Shown here: piece by piece, positions 33,539 through 42,389 of the stretch
Position numbering within the stretch: the stretch's first letter is position 1
How the letters are laid out: the number at the start of each line of letters is the position of its first letter
Assembly (NCBI RefSeq): GCF_036898825.1
Contig: NZ_JARUND010000002.1
Span: forward strand, 1,178,001 to 1,242,000
Direction of reading: 5' to 3'
DNA length: 64,000 bases
Origin: Streptomyces sp. B21-083
GTDB taxonomy: Bacteria > Actinomycetota > Actinomycetes > Streptomycetales > Streptomycetaceae
Program-made: the position numbers and the translations under genes
Notes under the pieces: model-generated
Databases searched by the model: none
Seen by the model: the letters and a program-made list of their open reading frames with translations, nothing else
Told to the model about the DNA's origin: nothing

Positions 33539-35101
33539 ATGACGGCTCGACGCGTACACATACTCGGAGGCGGCCCCGCCGGCATGTTCGCGGCCCGGCT
33601 GCTGGCCCTTCGACGCCCCCACTGGCAGGTGTACGTACACGAGGGACGCCCACCCGCGGAGACCTTCGGCTTCGCCGTCGGTCTCACCGGCGGCCTCCTC
33701 GAAGCCCTCAGGAACAGCGACAGCGCCATGTCCCAGGCCGTCACCGAAGCCGCTCACCCCTTCTCCCGCAGTGGTTTCCGGCTGCCCCAGGGCAACGCCA
33801 CCCTCACCCGGTTCCACACCGGCGCCATCAGCAGGACCCGACTGCTGCGGCTCCTGCTCAACGGCGCACTCGCGGCAGGCGTGCGGGCCTGCGTCGGCCG
33901 GGCCCGTGACGTGACCGACCTGCTCGACGAGGCCGACCTTGTCATCGCCGCCGACGGCGCGGCCAGCCCCACCAGATACCGGTACCGGGAGGAGTTCGGT
34001 GCCGAAGTCACCGAGGGCCGCAACCAGTTCCTGTGGTGCGGCGCGGTGGCACGACTCGACGGCGGCGTCTTCATGCCCGTACACACCGAGGACGGGCTGT
34101 TCGTCGCCCACGCCTACCCCTACGGCGACACCCGCTCCACGTTCGTCGTCGAGGCGTCCCGCGAGACCCTGGACCGGGCCGGACTCGGCGACCGGACGCG
34201 GACAACCGACAGCACGTCGGACCACGAGGCGCTGAAGCACCTGTCCGAGGCGTTCGAACCACTGCTGGGTGGCGGTTCCCTGACGGGCAACCAGTCACGC
34301 TGGAGCCCGTTCCACACCGTGCGGTGCGCCCGCTGGCAGCACGACAAGGTCGTACTCCTGGGAGATGCCGCCGCGACCACCCATCCCTCCCTGGGCTCCG
34401 GCACGAAGATCGCGATGGAGAGCGCCATCGCCCTGGTCGACGCCCTGACCGCGGCGCAGGACGAATCCCTCACTGAGGCGCTGGGGCGGTTCGAGAGCGC
34501 CCGGCGTCCGAAGGTCGAGCGGCTGCAGGAGCGAGCCGGGCGCAGTCAGCTGTGGTGGGAGTCGTTCGAGGCGCGACAGCACCTCGGCCCCGCCCGCACT
34601 GCCCTGTCCTATCTCACCCGGGCCGGCGCCGTATCGCTCGACGACCTGACGGTGTCGGACCCCGGGCTGGTCTCGCGGGCCCTCACGGAGTTCGCCGGCA
34701 CGGAGCCCGGCCACGCGGCGGCGACGGGCCCGGGGCTGACGCGCTGGGTGCTCGGGCAGCCCGTGCACACACCGGGCAACCGGTATGCGAGCCGCCTGCG
34801 CGACAACGCCGCGGCGGACACCGCGACCCTGGAGGTCCGCTCCGGCGACGCCTGGGGACCGGGAGCCGACAGTCTGCTCGACCGGGCGCGCGCGTCCGTG
34901 GACCGGGGCGCCGATGTCATCCGGCTGACCGGGGCGGACTCCCGTGGCTCGCTCCTCGACCGGCTGGCCTTCGGGGAACGGCTCCGGGTGGAGCTCCCCG
35001 TCCTCGTCGAGGTGACCTCCGGCGCCCGGCACCTGCGCGACGCCGTGGACGGCGTGGTCACGGGGCGCACCGACCTCGTCCATGTACCGGACGCGTCATG
35101 A
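33539..35101 (+). CDS. Salicylyl-CoA 5-hydroxylase-like FAD monooxygenase
   Basis: 520 residues. HILGGGPAGMFAARLLALRR binds FAD, ETFGFAVGLTGG and YPYGDTRSTFVVEASRETL resemble salicylyl-CoA 5-hydroxylase (SdgC) and anthraniloyl-CoA monooxygenase, and GDAAATTHPSLGSGTKIAME is the GD motif near residue 277. Unlike two-domain relatives it lacks a full old-yellow-enzyme domain; only about 140 residues follow the hydroxylase core. Its stop overlaps the ATG of a thioesterase gene. With the CoA ligase at 40396, an arenecarboxyl-CoA hydroxylation route is suggested. Function by homology; the substrate is not proven. Confidence 0.82.
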   Translation: MTARRVHILGGGPAGMFAARLLALRRPHWQVYVHEGRPPAETFGFAVGLTGGLLEALRNSDSAMSQAVTEAAHPFSRSGFRLPQGNATLTRFHTGAISRTRLLRLLLNGALAAGVRACVGRARDVTDLLDEADLVIAADGAASPTRYRYREEFGAEVTEGRNQFLWCGAVARLDGGVFMPVHTEDGLFVAHAYPYGDTRSTFVVEASRETLDRAGLGDRTRTTDSTSDHEALKHLSEAFEPLLGGGSLTGNQSRWSPFHTVRCARWQHDKVVLLGDAAATTHPSLGSGTKIAMESAIALVDALTAAQDESLTEALGRFESARRPKVERLQERAGRSQLWWESFEARQHLGPARTALSYLTRAGAVSLDDLTVSDPGLVSRALTEFAGTEPGHAAATGPGLTRWVLGQPVHTPGNRYASRLRDNAAADTATLEVRSGDAWGPGADSLLDRARASVDRGADVIRLTGADSRGSLLDRLAFGERLRVELPVLVEVTSGARHLRDAVDGVVTGRTDLVHVPDAS

Positions 35102-35559
35102 CGACGACGGCCGACGGCTCCGAACCGCTGCTGCGGCGTCGGTTCCGGGTCGCGATGGGCGACACCGACGCGGCCCAGGTGGTGTACTTCGCGGCGCCCG
35201 CCCGCTGGGCCGAGAGCATGATGAGCGAATGGCTGGTGACCGCGGGCTTCGCGACGTCCCGGCTGCTCGCGGCAGGCCTCGGTACCCCGGCCGTGCACGC
35301 CGAGTTCACGTACCGCGACTGCCTGCGCCTGGACGACGAACTGGACGCCTGCCTGCGGTTGGAGAGCCTGTCGAAGCGGTCCTTCACCATGCGCAGCGAC
35401 TTCGCTGTCGTCGGCTCGCCCGAACCCGCGATGCAACTGCGTCTCACGCAGGTGTACGCACGCGTCTCGGATGCGGCGCTGGAAGCCCTCCCCCTGCCGG
35501 GCGAACTGGTCAGGCGCCTGCAAGGTCACCGACGGCCCGCGCGGTTACGACTTCCCTGA
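35098..35559 (+). CDS. 4HBT-type hotdog acyl-CoA thioesterase
   Basis: 153 residues with the hotdog motif RVAMGDTDAAQVVYFAAPAR, where the Asp and following Tyr are typical of 4-hydroxybenzoyl-CoA thioesterases. ATG at 35098 overlaps the monooxygenase stop (ATGA), so the two are translationally coupled. It would release the free hydroxylated acid (for example gentisate) from its CoA ester after hydroxylation. Confidence 0.85.
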   Translation: MTTTADGSEPLLRRRFRVAMGDTDAAQVVYFAAPARWAESMMSEWLVTAGFATSRLLAAGLGTPAVHAEFTYRDCLRLDDELDACLRLESLSKRSFTMRSDFAVVGSPEPAMQLRLTQVYARVSDAALEALPLPGELVRRLQGHRRPARLRLP

Positions 35560-35655
35560 GGCACCGTGCACCACGGCCCCGCACCGCGGGGGCCCACGGC
35601 GCCGCAAACGCACCACGACAGGCACCCCTGAACAGCGGTACAGATCCCAGGAGTT

Positions 35656-36534
35656 GTGTTGATCCTCGTACTAGGAGCCTCCGGTGACACCGGCCTCGCC
35701 GTCACCCGGGCCCTCGCCGCCCGCGGAGCCGAGGTACGCGCCTTCATCCGCGACACCGGCAAGGCCAAGAAGGTCCTCGGCGCGGGCGCCACCGAGGTCG
35801 CCGAGGGTGACCTCCGCGACCTCGCCGCCATCGAACGGGCCGCGACCGGCTGCGAGGGTGTCTACTTCATCGGCCCCCGCTTCATGCCCGAGGAGGCGCA
35901 GCTCGGCAAGGCCGTCGTCGACATCGCCGAGCGCACCGGCATCCGCCGTTTCGTCTTCTCCGGCGTCTACCACCCCTCCATCTCGGCACTCCTCAACCAC
36001 CAGCCCAAACTGGCCGTCGAGGACCACCTCTACAAGACCGACCTGGAGTTCACGGTCCTGCAGCCCTCCCGGTTCATGCACGGACCGCTCGTCTCCGGCT
36101 GGGCACGAGCCGTCCAGGAGGGCGTGTACGCCGACGCCTTCAGCCCCGATGCGCGGATGGCCTACGTCGACTACGAGGACGTCGCCGAGGCCGTCGCCAT
36201 CGCCTTCACCGAACAACGGCTGGTGCGCGGCACGTTCGAGCTGTCGGCACCCGGCGAGTACACCGCCCGTGACATCGCCGCCCATCTGGCGGAGGCGCTC
36301 GGGCGGCCAGTTCGCGCGGAGCAGGCGGCACTCGACCAGTACGGCCCCGCCGCCCAGCAGGGCCTGCTGGCGAGCCCGTTCGCCGCCGAGGGCTTCAAAC
36401 GACTGCGCGAGTACTACGACGGCTACGGCTTCCGCGGCGGAAACGGTCTCGTACTGGAGACCATCCTCGGGCGGGAGCCCACCGGCATCGCCGCCTGGAT
36501 CGCCCGGCACCTGCGCACCCGGCAGAGCACGTGA
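35656..36534 (+). CDS. NmrA-like NAD(P)-binding protein
   Basis: 292 residues, atypical SDR. LVLGASGDTGLAVTRALAAR is the Rossmann motif and FVFSGVYHPSISALLNHQPK the central strand region; the classical Tyr-x3-Lys is not obvious. AGGAG at 35648-35652 precedes GTG at 35656 (spacing short) and TTG at 35659 (better spacing), so the start is a non-ATG codon and uncertain by one residue. NmrA-like proteins are redox sensors or reductases. A related gene lies at 44382. Confidence 0.8.
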   Translation: MLILVLGASGDTGLAVTRALAARGAEVRAFIRDTGKAKKVLGAGATEVAEGDLRDLAAIERAATGCEGVYFIGPRFMPEEAQLGKAVVDIAERTGIRRFVFSGVYHPSISALLNHQPKLAVEDHLYKTDLEFTVLQPSRFMHGPLVSGWARAVQEGVYADAFSPDARMAYVDYEDVAEAVAIAFTEQRLVRGTFELSAPGEYTARDIAAHLAEALGRPVRAEQAALDQYGPAAQQGLLASPFAAEGFKRLREYYDGYGFRGGNGLVLETILGREPTGIAAWIARHLRTRQST

Positions 36535-36591
36535 GCGGGCAGATCACCCGCGCCCCACACCGACCGTCCACCACCAGCGAGAGACTCCTCC

Positions 36592-37347
36592 ATGTGCCAC
36601 AGTGACCTTCCCCCGGGGCAGCCGGCTCCCGATGCCGTGCGCCGCGAGGTCGACATTCCCCTGTCCACCGGTGAGGTGATGCCCGCCCTGCACGTCGCCG
36701 CGGATCCGGACGCGCCCGGCGTGTTGATCATCGCCGACATGCTCGGCCGCAGCCCCTTCTACGAGAACCTGGCCGCACTGCTGGCCGCGGCCGGCTTCCA
36801 GGCGCTGCTGGCCGACGTGTTCTTCCGCCAGGGGCCGCTGCCCGAACCCGGTGCCGAAGCGGCGATCGCCCGCCGTGCCCGGCTCGACGAGAATCAGAGC
36901 CTCGACGACCTTCGTGCAGCCGTCGACTGGCTCGCCCGGCGCTCGACCGGCACCGCGGTGGGCACGATCGGCTTCTGCATGGGCGGCACCTTCGCGCTCG
37001 ATCTGACCTCCACCCAGGACCAGTTGGTGACGGTCTCCTACTACGGCTTCCCCGAACCGCCCGCCTGGGTGGTGACCCCGCCGCCCCGCCCCGTCGACCT
37101 CGTCGGCTCGCTCCGTGGACCCGTGCTCGCGTTCTGGGGCGACCAGGACACCACCGTCGGCATGACGAGTGTGGAGCGCTACGCCGAACGGGCGGCGGCC
37201 GCCGACCCGCACTTCGAGCACGCGGTCCTGCCCGGACTCGGCCACGGCTTCCTCGGCTCGTCCGACCTCGGTGACCCCTCCGACCCGGGCAGCGAGACCT
37301 GGACGCGGAGCGTGGCGCATCTGCGCAGCCATCTGCACGTCGGCTGA
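36592..37347 (+). CDS. Dienelactone hydrolase family protein (second copy)
   Basis: 251 residues. GFCMGGTFALDL carries the nucleophilic Cys, WGDQDTTVG the Asp and LPGLGHGFLG the His of the triad. PGVLIIADMLGRSPFYENLA takes the place of the usual Glu segment, so the active site differs from the copy at 9001. It follows the NmrA gene by 57 bases in the same direction. Confidence 0.87.
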   Translation: MCHSDLPPGQPAPDAVRREVDIPLSTGEVMPALHVAADPDAPGVLIIADMLGRSPFYENLAALLAAAGFQALLADVFFRQGPLPEPGAEAAIARRARLDENQSLDDLRAAVDWLARRSTGTAVGTIGFCMGGTFALDLTSTQDQLVTVSYYGFPEPPAWVVTPPPRPVDLVGSLRGPVLAFWGDQDTTVGMTSVERYAERAAAADPHFEHAVLPGLGHGFLGSSDLGDPSDPGSETWTRSVAHLRSHLHVG

Positions 37348-37487
37348 AGCTCGCCGCGGCCAAGGCGCGCACCGACTCCTTGCGCGCCTCCCCCGGCAAA
37401 ACCCCGGACGCCGTCGACGACCGCGTCTCTCTCCCACACACACAACACCTCGTTCGCGCACCTCTCCCATCATCCGAAAGGCCATCG

Positions 37488-38078
37488 ATGCGCTGGGCCA
37501 CGCTTGCTCATGTTCACCTGGACCGGGTCGCCTCCCCCTGGCTGGTACGCCGGTTCGTCGACCCCGAGGCGGAGTTCGAGTTCGTGGAGTGGGGCCTGGA
37601 CGGCGGCCTCCCCGACCCGGCCCGGCTGCGGATCCCCGAGGGCTCGACGCCGATCGGGATCCCCGGTGTCCCGCTGGGACTGCACGACGAGAACGGGCCG
37701 TGCTTCCAGAAGGTGCTGCGCGCGTACGACCTCGACGATCCCGCGCTGTGGCGCATGGAACGGATCGTCGCGGCGGGCATCAGCAACGCGCTCGGCACCC
37801 CGGCGCGCCCCGACCAGACCGAGGAGGAGCGCGTGCTCGGCACCGCACTCAACCTGGTGGGGAGCGCGTTCGGCGTCGCCTACGACGACGCCGAACACCT
37901 TGAGAACGCGCTCTCGCTCTACGACGGCGTCTACGAGCTCTGCCGGATCCGGGGACTACCCGAGGACGTCGTCGCCGGTGCCCCGAAGCACCCGCCCCTG
38001 CGCAACCCGTACCTGCGTGACGCGCTGGAGCGCGCCCGGCAGTCGTCGGCCGACACGCCCCGCCCGGCCGGCGCCTGA
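37488..38078 (+). CDS. ChrB C-terminal-domain protein
   Basis: 196 residues: MRWATLAHVHLDRVASPWLV followed by RRFVDPEAEFEFV is the start of the ChrB-type chromate-resistance domain, here without the N-terminal regulatory half. YELCRIRGLP and the later segments complete the domain. No ChrA transporter is nearby. In this setting a redox or cofactor-related role is as likely as chromate resistance; function is not clear. Confidence 0.75.
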   Translation: MRWATLAHVHLDRVASPWLVRRFVDPEAEFEFVEWGLDGGLPDPARLRIPEGSTPIGIPGVPLGLHDENGPCFQKVLRAYDLDDPALWRMERIVAAGISNALGTPARPDQTEEERVLGTALNLVGSAFGVAYDDAEHLENALSLYDGVYELCRIRGLPEDVVAGAPKHPPLRNPYLRDALERARQSSADTPRPAGA

Positions 38079-38119
38079 GCCGCCGAGGTCACGAGAGTAA
38101 AGACCGTACGGGGCACGGC

Positions 38120-38554
38120 GACACCCTGCTCGACCGGCTCGCGATCCGTGATCTGGTCGAGAACTGGAGGATCTTCCACGACAACCGCGAATGGAGACCG
38201 CTTCCCTGAGGCCTGGCACGACGACAGGGTGCTGATGACCGCCTGGGGCGGCAAGGCGACCCCGCAGCAGTTCGTCGGGGGGCCACCAAGGCCTTCGCCG
38301 AGGGCAACCGGGCCCTGCACTCGGGCGGCGCGGTGACCGCCCTGGTCAACGGCGACCGGGGCTTCGCGATGTCGAAACCGCGGATCACGCAGCGCGGGCT
38401 GGTCGAAGGTGTCGTGTGCGACGTCACCTGTATCGGTGTCATCTTCGACTTCGTGGAACGGCGCGAGGGGCGCTGGGGGCTCGTCCTGCGCCAGCCGGTC
38501 TACGAACGCGACTTCATCGCCCCGGCCGACTTGCCCAGCAAGTCCTCTACCGTG
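38120..38554 (+). pseudogene. Frameshifted SnoaL/NTF2-like protein
   Basis: Pieces of one SnoaL-like domain appear in successive frames: DTLLDRLAIRDLVENWRIFH, then RFPEAWHDDRVLMTAWGG, then GNRALHSGGAVTALVNGDRG, with ITQRGLVEGVVCDVTC and RWGLVLRQPVYERDFI. Two single-base losses, near 38205 and in a G run near 38280, break the frame, and there is no start codon at the front. Such proteins serve as small-subunit-like partners or dehydratases in aromatic pathways. Confidence 0.8.
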
Positions 38555-38559
38555 ATCGG

Positions 38560-38880
38560 GCGGGCGGGACCACGTCCTCGACGGGGCTCGACGGCGTACG
38601 CACGACCGTCGGTTTCGACAACTCCGGCAGCCAATCATCCACCGCGTCGTCCAGACCGATCCGGCCGTCGTCCCCAATCTCAGTACCGCCGCCGCCATCA
38701 CGAGCTTGGCCAGCGAGGCGATCCGGAAGATCGAGTCCCGCCGCATCGGGGCGCTACCGTCGGTGTCCACCGAGCCGGCGGACACCACCTCGACCTCGCT
38801 GCCGCGAGCCACCAGGCCCACCCGCCGGGGGCCGTCCCGGCGTCGACGCACTGGTGCACGGCGTCGTCCAGGGCGCTCAT
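38560..38880 (-). pseudogene. Frameshifted N-terminal fragment of a beta-lactamase-like serine hydrolase
   Basis: From ATG at 38880 the reading MSALDDAVHQCVDAGTAPGG shifts frame to VGLVARGSEVEVVSAGSVDT and RDSIFRIASLAKLVMAAAVL, which contains the SxxK active-site motif (SLAK), then shifts again to IGLDDAVDDWLPEL. The rest of the enzyme is missing. It overlaps the end of the FAH gene by 4 bases. Confidence 0.78.
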
Positions 38881-39743
38881 CTCGGACGGCGTGCGGCCTT
38901 GGCGGTGGCTGTGAACCGGTGACGCATCTCGCCGATCACTTCGGCACGGCTGACCAGCTCGTCGTCGGGCCCGATATAACGCTGCGGACGACGGCCCCAG
39001 CCCACACCGGACGGCGTACCCGTGAAGATCAAATCCCCCGGCAGCAGTGGCAGGATCTGCGACAGATACGACACCAACTCGGACACCGGGAAGACCAGAT
39101 CACTGGTCCGCGTCCGCTGGACCTCCTCACCGGACAGGAATCCACTGATCTCGATGTCGTCCGGGTAGTCGAACTCATCCACCGACACCACGGCCGGACC
39201 GATCGGCGAGAACCCGGCATACGACTTGCCGAGGCCGAACTGCTGGGGCGCCGGCCCCGACAGCTGCAGCTCCCGCTCCGACAGGTCCTGGCCGACGGTC
39301 AGGCCCGCCACATGCCGCCAGGCGTCCGCCGCTTCGACGCGATACGCCTGCGCACCGATCACGGCGACCAGTTCCAGCTCGAAGTCGACGGTCTTGGTGG
39401 GCAGTTCGACGGTGCTGTACGGCCCGGTCACCGAGGCGGGGAATTTCGTGAAGATGAACGGCGCTTTGGGCAGGTCCAGGCCCGACTCCGCCGCGTGCGC
39501 GCGGTAGTTGAGGCCGACCGCGAAGATCTGACGCGGGCGGGGAACCGGTGCGAGAAGCTGCGCCTCGTCGACCGGTTCCGCGTCCGTGAAGTCCACCTCC
39601 CGCGCCAGTTCCAGGAGTTCGTCCCATCGGGCGTACACCGCCATCGGATCGGAGGTGAACCAGCCGTCGCTCGCGATCTCGACGTCGAGCCAGTGGCCCG
39701 CCCGTTCGAGACCGGCCCGACCGCCGTGATTGATGATGCGCAA
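38877..39743 (-). CDS. Fumarylacetoacetate hydrolase family protein (second copy)
   Basis: 288 residues. IFAVGLNYRAHAAESG (near residue 75), TVDFELELVAVIG with metal-binding Glu residues and LIFTGTPSGVGWGR are FAH catalytic-domain motifs. The start is a TTG at 39743, 8 bases after GGAG; no ATG or GTG fits. It is the last gene of a leftward set with VOC, CoA ligase and amidohydrolase genes and probably hydrolyses an acylpyruvate-like ring-cleavage product. Confidence 0.88.
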   Translation of the reverse strand: MRIINHGGRAGLERAGHWLDVEIASDGWFTSDPMAVYARWDELLELAREVDFTDAEPVDEAQLLAPVPRPRQIFAVGLNYRAHAAESGLDLPKAPFIFTKFPASVTGPYSTVELPTKTVDFELELVAVIGAQAYRVEAADAWRHVAGLTVGQDLSERELQLSGPAPQQFGLGKSYAGFSPIGPAVVSVDEFDYPDDIEISGFLSGEEVQRTRTSDLVFPVSELVSYLSQILPLLPGDLIFTGTPSGVGWGRRPQRYIGPDDELVSRAEVIGEMRHRFTATAKAARRPR

Positions 39744-39777
39744 TGCTAGCTCCGTCAGTGAGTCGGGTGACCGTGGT

Positions 39778-40353
39778 TCAGGCGCCGGTCAGGATCGGCA
39801 TGGGGTCGGGCAGGTCGGGGCTGGTCTTCAGCGCCCAGGCCCGGGTGATCAGCGCCTCGGCCGCCGTACCCTCACGGCGGGCCCGGGCCATCAGCTCGGG
39901 CTCGAAGGACACCCCGACCGGGTCGGCGCCGTACTCGGCCCCGTGCATGTAGGCCGTGGCCTCGTCCGGGGTGGCGAAGTTGTCGACCTGCAGCTCGGCG
40001 AAGTTGCCGTCCGGGTCCTGGTAGTACAGCGAGGTGGTGATGCCGTGCTGGATCGGCACCCTCGGCTCGATTCCCTTCTCCTTGAGGGAGGCATAGCGCC
40101 CCAGCAGGTCATCCAGGGTCTCGAACGTGTACGCCGTGTGGTGCATGGCGGCCGTCGTCGGCGACTTGCGCTCCAGCGGCACCGGAGCGCCGAGCAGGGC
40201 GATCCGGTGGTGCTCGTCGTCGAAGGTCATGAAGCACAGCCCGTGCCCCTCGAACACCACATGGGCGTCGAGGACGGTGCAGTACCAGTCCCGCATCTCG
40301 GCCAACTGGCTCGTCTGCAGCACGACGTGGGCGAACTTCGGTGTTGTGGACAT
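39778..40353 (-). CDS. VOC-family ring-cleavage dioxygenase-like protein
   Basis: 191 residues: KFAHVVLQTSQLAEMRDWYC supplies the first His, FDDEHHRIALL and MHHTAYTFETLDDLLGRY further His residues, and DPDGNFAELQVDNF the Glu ligand, as in two-module extradiol-type enzymes. ATG at 40353, 42 bases downstream of the CoA ligase stop. It may cleave the aromatic ring whose product the FAH enzyme downstream then hydrolyses. Similar start sequence survives as a remnant at 15425. Confidence 0.83.
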   Translation of the reverse strand: MSTTPKFAHVVLQTSQLAEMRDWYCTVLDAHVVFEGHGLCFMTFDDEHHRIALLGAPVPLERKSPTTAAMHHTAYTFETLDDLLGRYASLKEKGIEPRVPIQHGITTSLYYQDPDGNFAELQVDNFATPDEATAYMHGAEYGADPVGVSFEPELMARARREGTAAEALITRAWALKTSPDLPDPMPILTGA

Positions 40354-40395
40354 CTTCGGCTCCTTGGAAGGACAACTCCATCAGGGGTGAAAGGG

Positions 40396-42336
40396 TCAGG
40401 ACTTGTGTGCGACCGCATCCCGGATACCGTCCAGGGCCTCGGGGTTCTCCGCGCTCGACAGGTCGCCGGGGTCGGAGCCCAGGGCCGCCGCCCGTATCGC
40501 CCGGCGGAGGATCTTCGCGGATCTCGTCTTGGGCAGCTGGGCGACTCTGCGGACGAGTCCGGGCGTGAACGGCTTGCCCAGTGCGTTGGCCACCATCTGC
40601 CGCAGCTCGGACGAGACGTCCTCGGCGGCACCCTCCCGCGGCACCCAGAACGCCCAGATGCCCTCGCCCTTCTTCGGATCCGGTACGCCCACCACGGCGG
40701 CCTCGGCGACCGCCGGGTGGCCGATGAGCACGGCCTCCACCTCCGCGGGGGCCAGGCGCTTGCCGGCCACGTTCATGACGTCGTCCGAGCGGCCGAGCAC
40801 GAACCACTGGCCGTCCTCGTGGACGAGGGCGAAGTCTCCGTGCCGCCATACACCGGGAAAGAACGACCAGTAGGACTCCAGGTAGCGGTCGTCGTCCTTC
40901 CAGACGCTGCGGGTCATGGCCGGCCACGGCTGGCGGCACACCAGCTCGCCGACCTGGCCGCGTACTGACCGGCCCTGGTCGTCCACCACGTCGACGTCCA
41001 TGCCCAGCGAGGGGCCGCCGAGTGAGCAGCTCCGGATCGGCTCGACCGGGTAGGGGGCGAGGAAGGAGCCGCCGACCTCGGTGCCGCCGGAGAAGTTGAT
41101 GACGGGCACCCGGCCGTCGAAGACGTCCCTGGCCAGCCAGTCGTATGTCTCCTGGTCCCAGGGTTCTCCGCTGGAGCCGAGGGTCCGCACCGAAGAGAGG
41201 TCGCCGTCGGTCCGTTCGCTGTGCGCGCCGGCCCGGACGCCCCTGATCAGGGTGGGCGACACCCCGAGCATGGTGACCTCATGGCGTTCGACCAGCGACC
41301 ACAGCCGGTTGCTGTCGGGCACGTCGGGAGAACCCTCGTACAGCACCAGCGCGGCACCGTTGGCATGCACTCCGAACACCGACAGCGGACCCATGATCCA
41401 CCCCATGTCGGTGATCCAGCAGAAGACGTCACCCGGACCGACGTCGAAGGAGTACGCCACCTCGCTCGCCGTCTTCACAAGGAAGCCGGCGTGGGTGTGG
41501 ACGGCTCCCTTGGGCCGCCCCGTGGTGCCCGATGTGTACGCCAGCAGCAGCGTGTCCGTCGCCGCCAGCGTCACCGCCTCCCCCGTGTCGTCGGCACCCG
41601 CCGCGAGATCGCTCCAGAGCGTGTCCCGCGCGGAGGTGGTCTCGGGGCGGGCGTGGAGATTGCCCACCACGATGACGTGCTCCACCGTGGGGCAGCTCTC
41701 CAATGCCTCGTCCAGGACCGGCTTCATCGCGACCTCGCGGTCGCGCCGGACCGTCCCGTCGGCGACGATCACGGCCTTCGCGTCGGCGTCCTGCAGACGC
41801 GCGGCTACGGCCTGCGGCGCGAAGCCGGAGAACAACGGCACCAGCACCGCCCCCAGTCCAGTCACCGCGTAGCAGGCGGCGACCGCCTCGGGGATCATCG
41901 GCATGAACAAGGCGACCGCGTCGCCCTTGCCGATCCCCAGCCGCCGCAGCCCACCACGGACCCGATCGACCTCCTCGCTCAGCTCACGGAAGGTAAGCGA
42001 ACGGACCCGTCCGTCCTCCGTCTCATGGACGACGGCGCACTGATCGGCGGAGAGACCGACCGCCCACCGGTTCAGACACGCGTCCACGATGTTGAGCTCT
42101 CCGCCGACGAACCAGTCAGGGTGTTCGATGCCGGCGGAGAGGTCCAGAACCCGCTCGTGCCGCCTGCGGAACGGCAGGCCCAGGTCCGCCAGCACCGCGT
42201 CCCAGTACCAGCCGACGTCCTCCACCGAGCGCGCGCGCAGTTCGGTCAGCGAGGCCAGACCGTGCGCCCGCGCCAGGCGCATGACGTTCGCGTTTTCGAT
42301 GCGCTCGGGCGTGGGCGTCCAGACGTACTCACTCAT
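40396..42336 (-). CDS. AMP-forming acyl-CoA synthetase/ligase
   Basis: 646 residues of the adenylate-forming superfamily, close to acetyl/acetoacetyl-CoA synthetases in layout. LLLAYTSGTTGRPKGAVHTH is the phosphate-binding loop (near residue 268), SGGTEVGGSF the adenine motif, and KTRSAKILRRAIR near residue 620 the C-terminal catalytic Lys region. ATG at 42336 is preferred over the preceding GTG. It would activate a carboxylic acid to its CoA ester, possibly the substrate of the hydroxylase at 33539. Confidence 0.9.
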   Translation of the reverse strand: MSEYVWTPTPERIENANVMRLARAHGLASLTELRARSVEDVGWYWDAVLADLGLPFRRRHERVLDLSAGIEHPDWFVGGELNIVDACLNRWAVGLSADQCAVVHETEDGRVRSLTFRELSEEVDRVRGGLRRLGIGKGDAVALFMPMIPEAVAACYAVTGLGAVLVPLFSGFAPQAVAARLQDADAKAVIVADGTVRRDREVAMKPVLDEALESCPTVEHVIVVGNLHARPETTSARDTLWSDLAAGADDTGEAVTLAATDTLLLAYTSGTTGRPKGAVHTHAGFLVKTASEVAYSFDVGPGDVFCWITDMGWIMGPLSVFGVHANGAALVLYEGSPDVPDSNRLWSLVERHEVTMLGVSPTLIRGVRAGAHSERTDGDLSSVRTLGSSGEPWDQETYDWLARDVFDGRVPVINFSGGTEVGGSFLAPYPVEPIRSCSLGGPSLGMDVDVVDDQGRSVRGQVGELVCRQPWPAMTRSVWKDDDRYLESYWSFFPGVWRHGDFALVHEDGQWFVLGRSDDVMNVAGKRLAPAEVEAVLIGHPAVAEAAVVGVPDPKKGEGIWAFWVPREGAAEDVSSELRQMVANALGKPFTPGLVRRVAQLPKTRSAKILRRAIRAAALGSDPGDLSSAENPEALDGIRDAVAHKS

Positions 42337-42389
42337 CACCGGCTCCGGGTTGGCATATCTGATATCAGGCGGGTCAAAAAGACGCGGCC

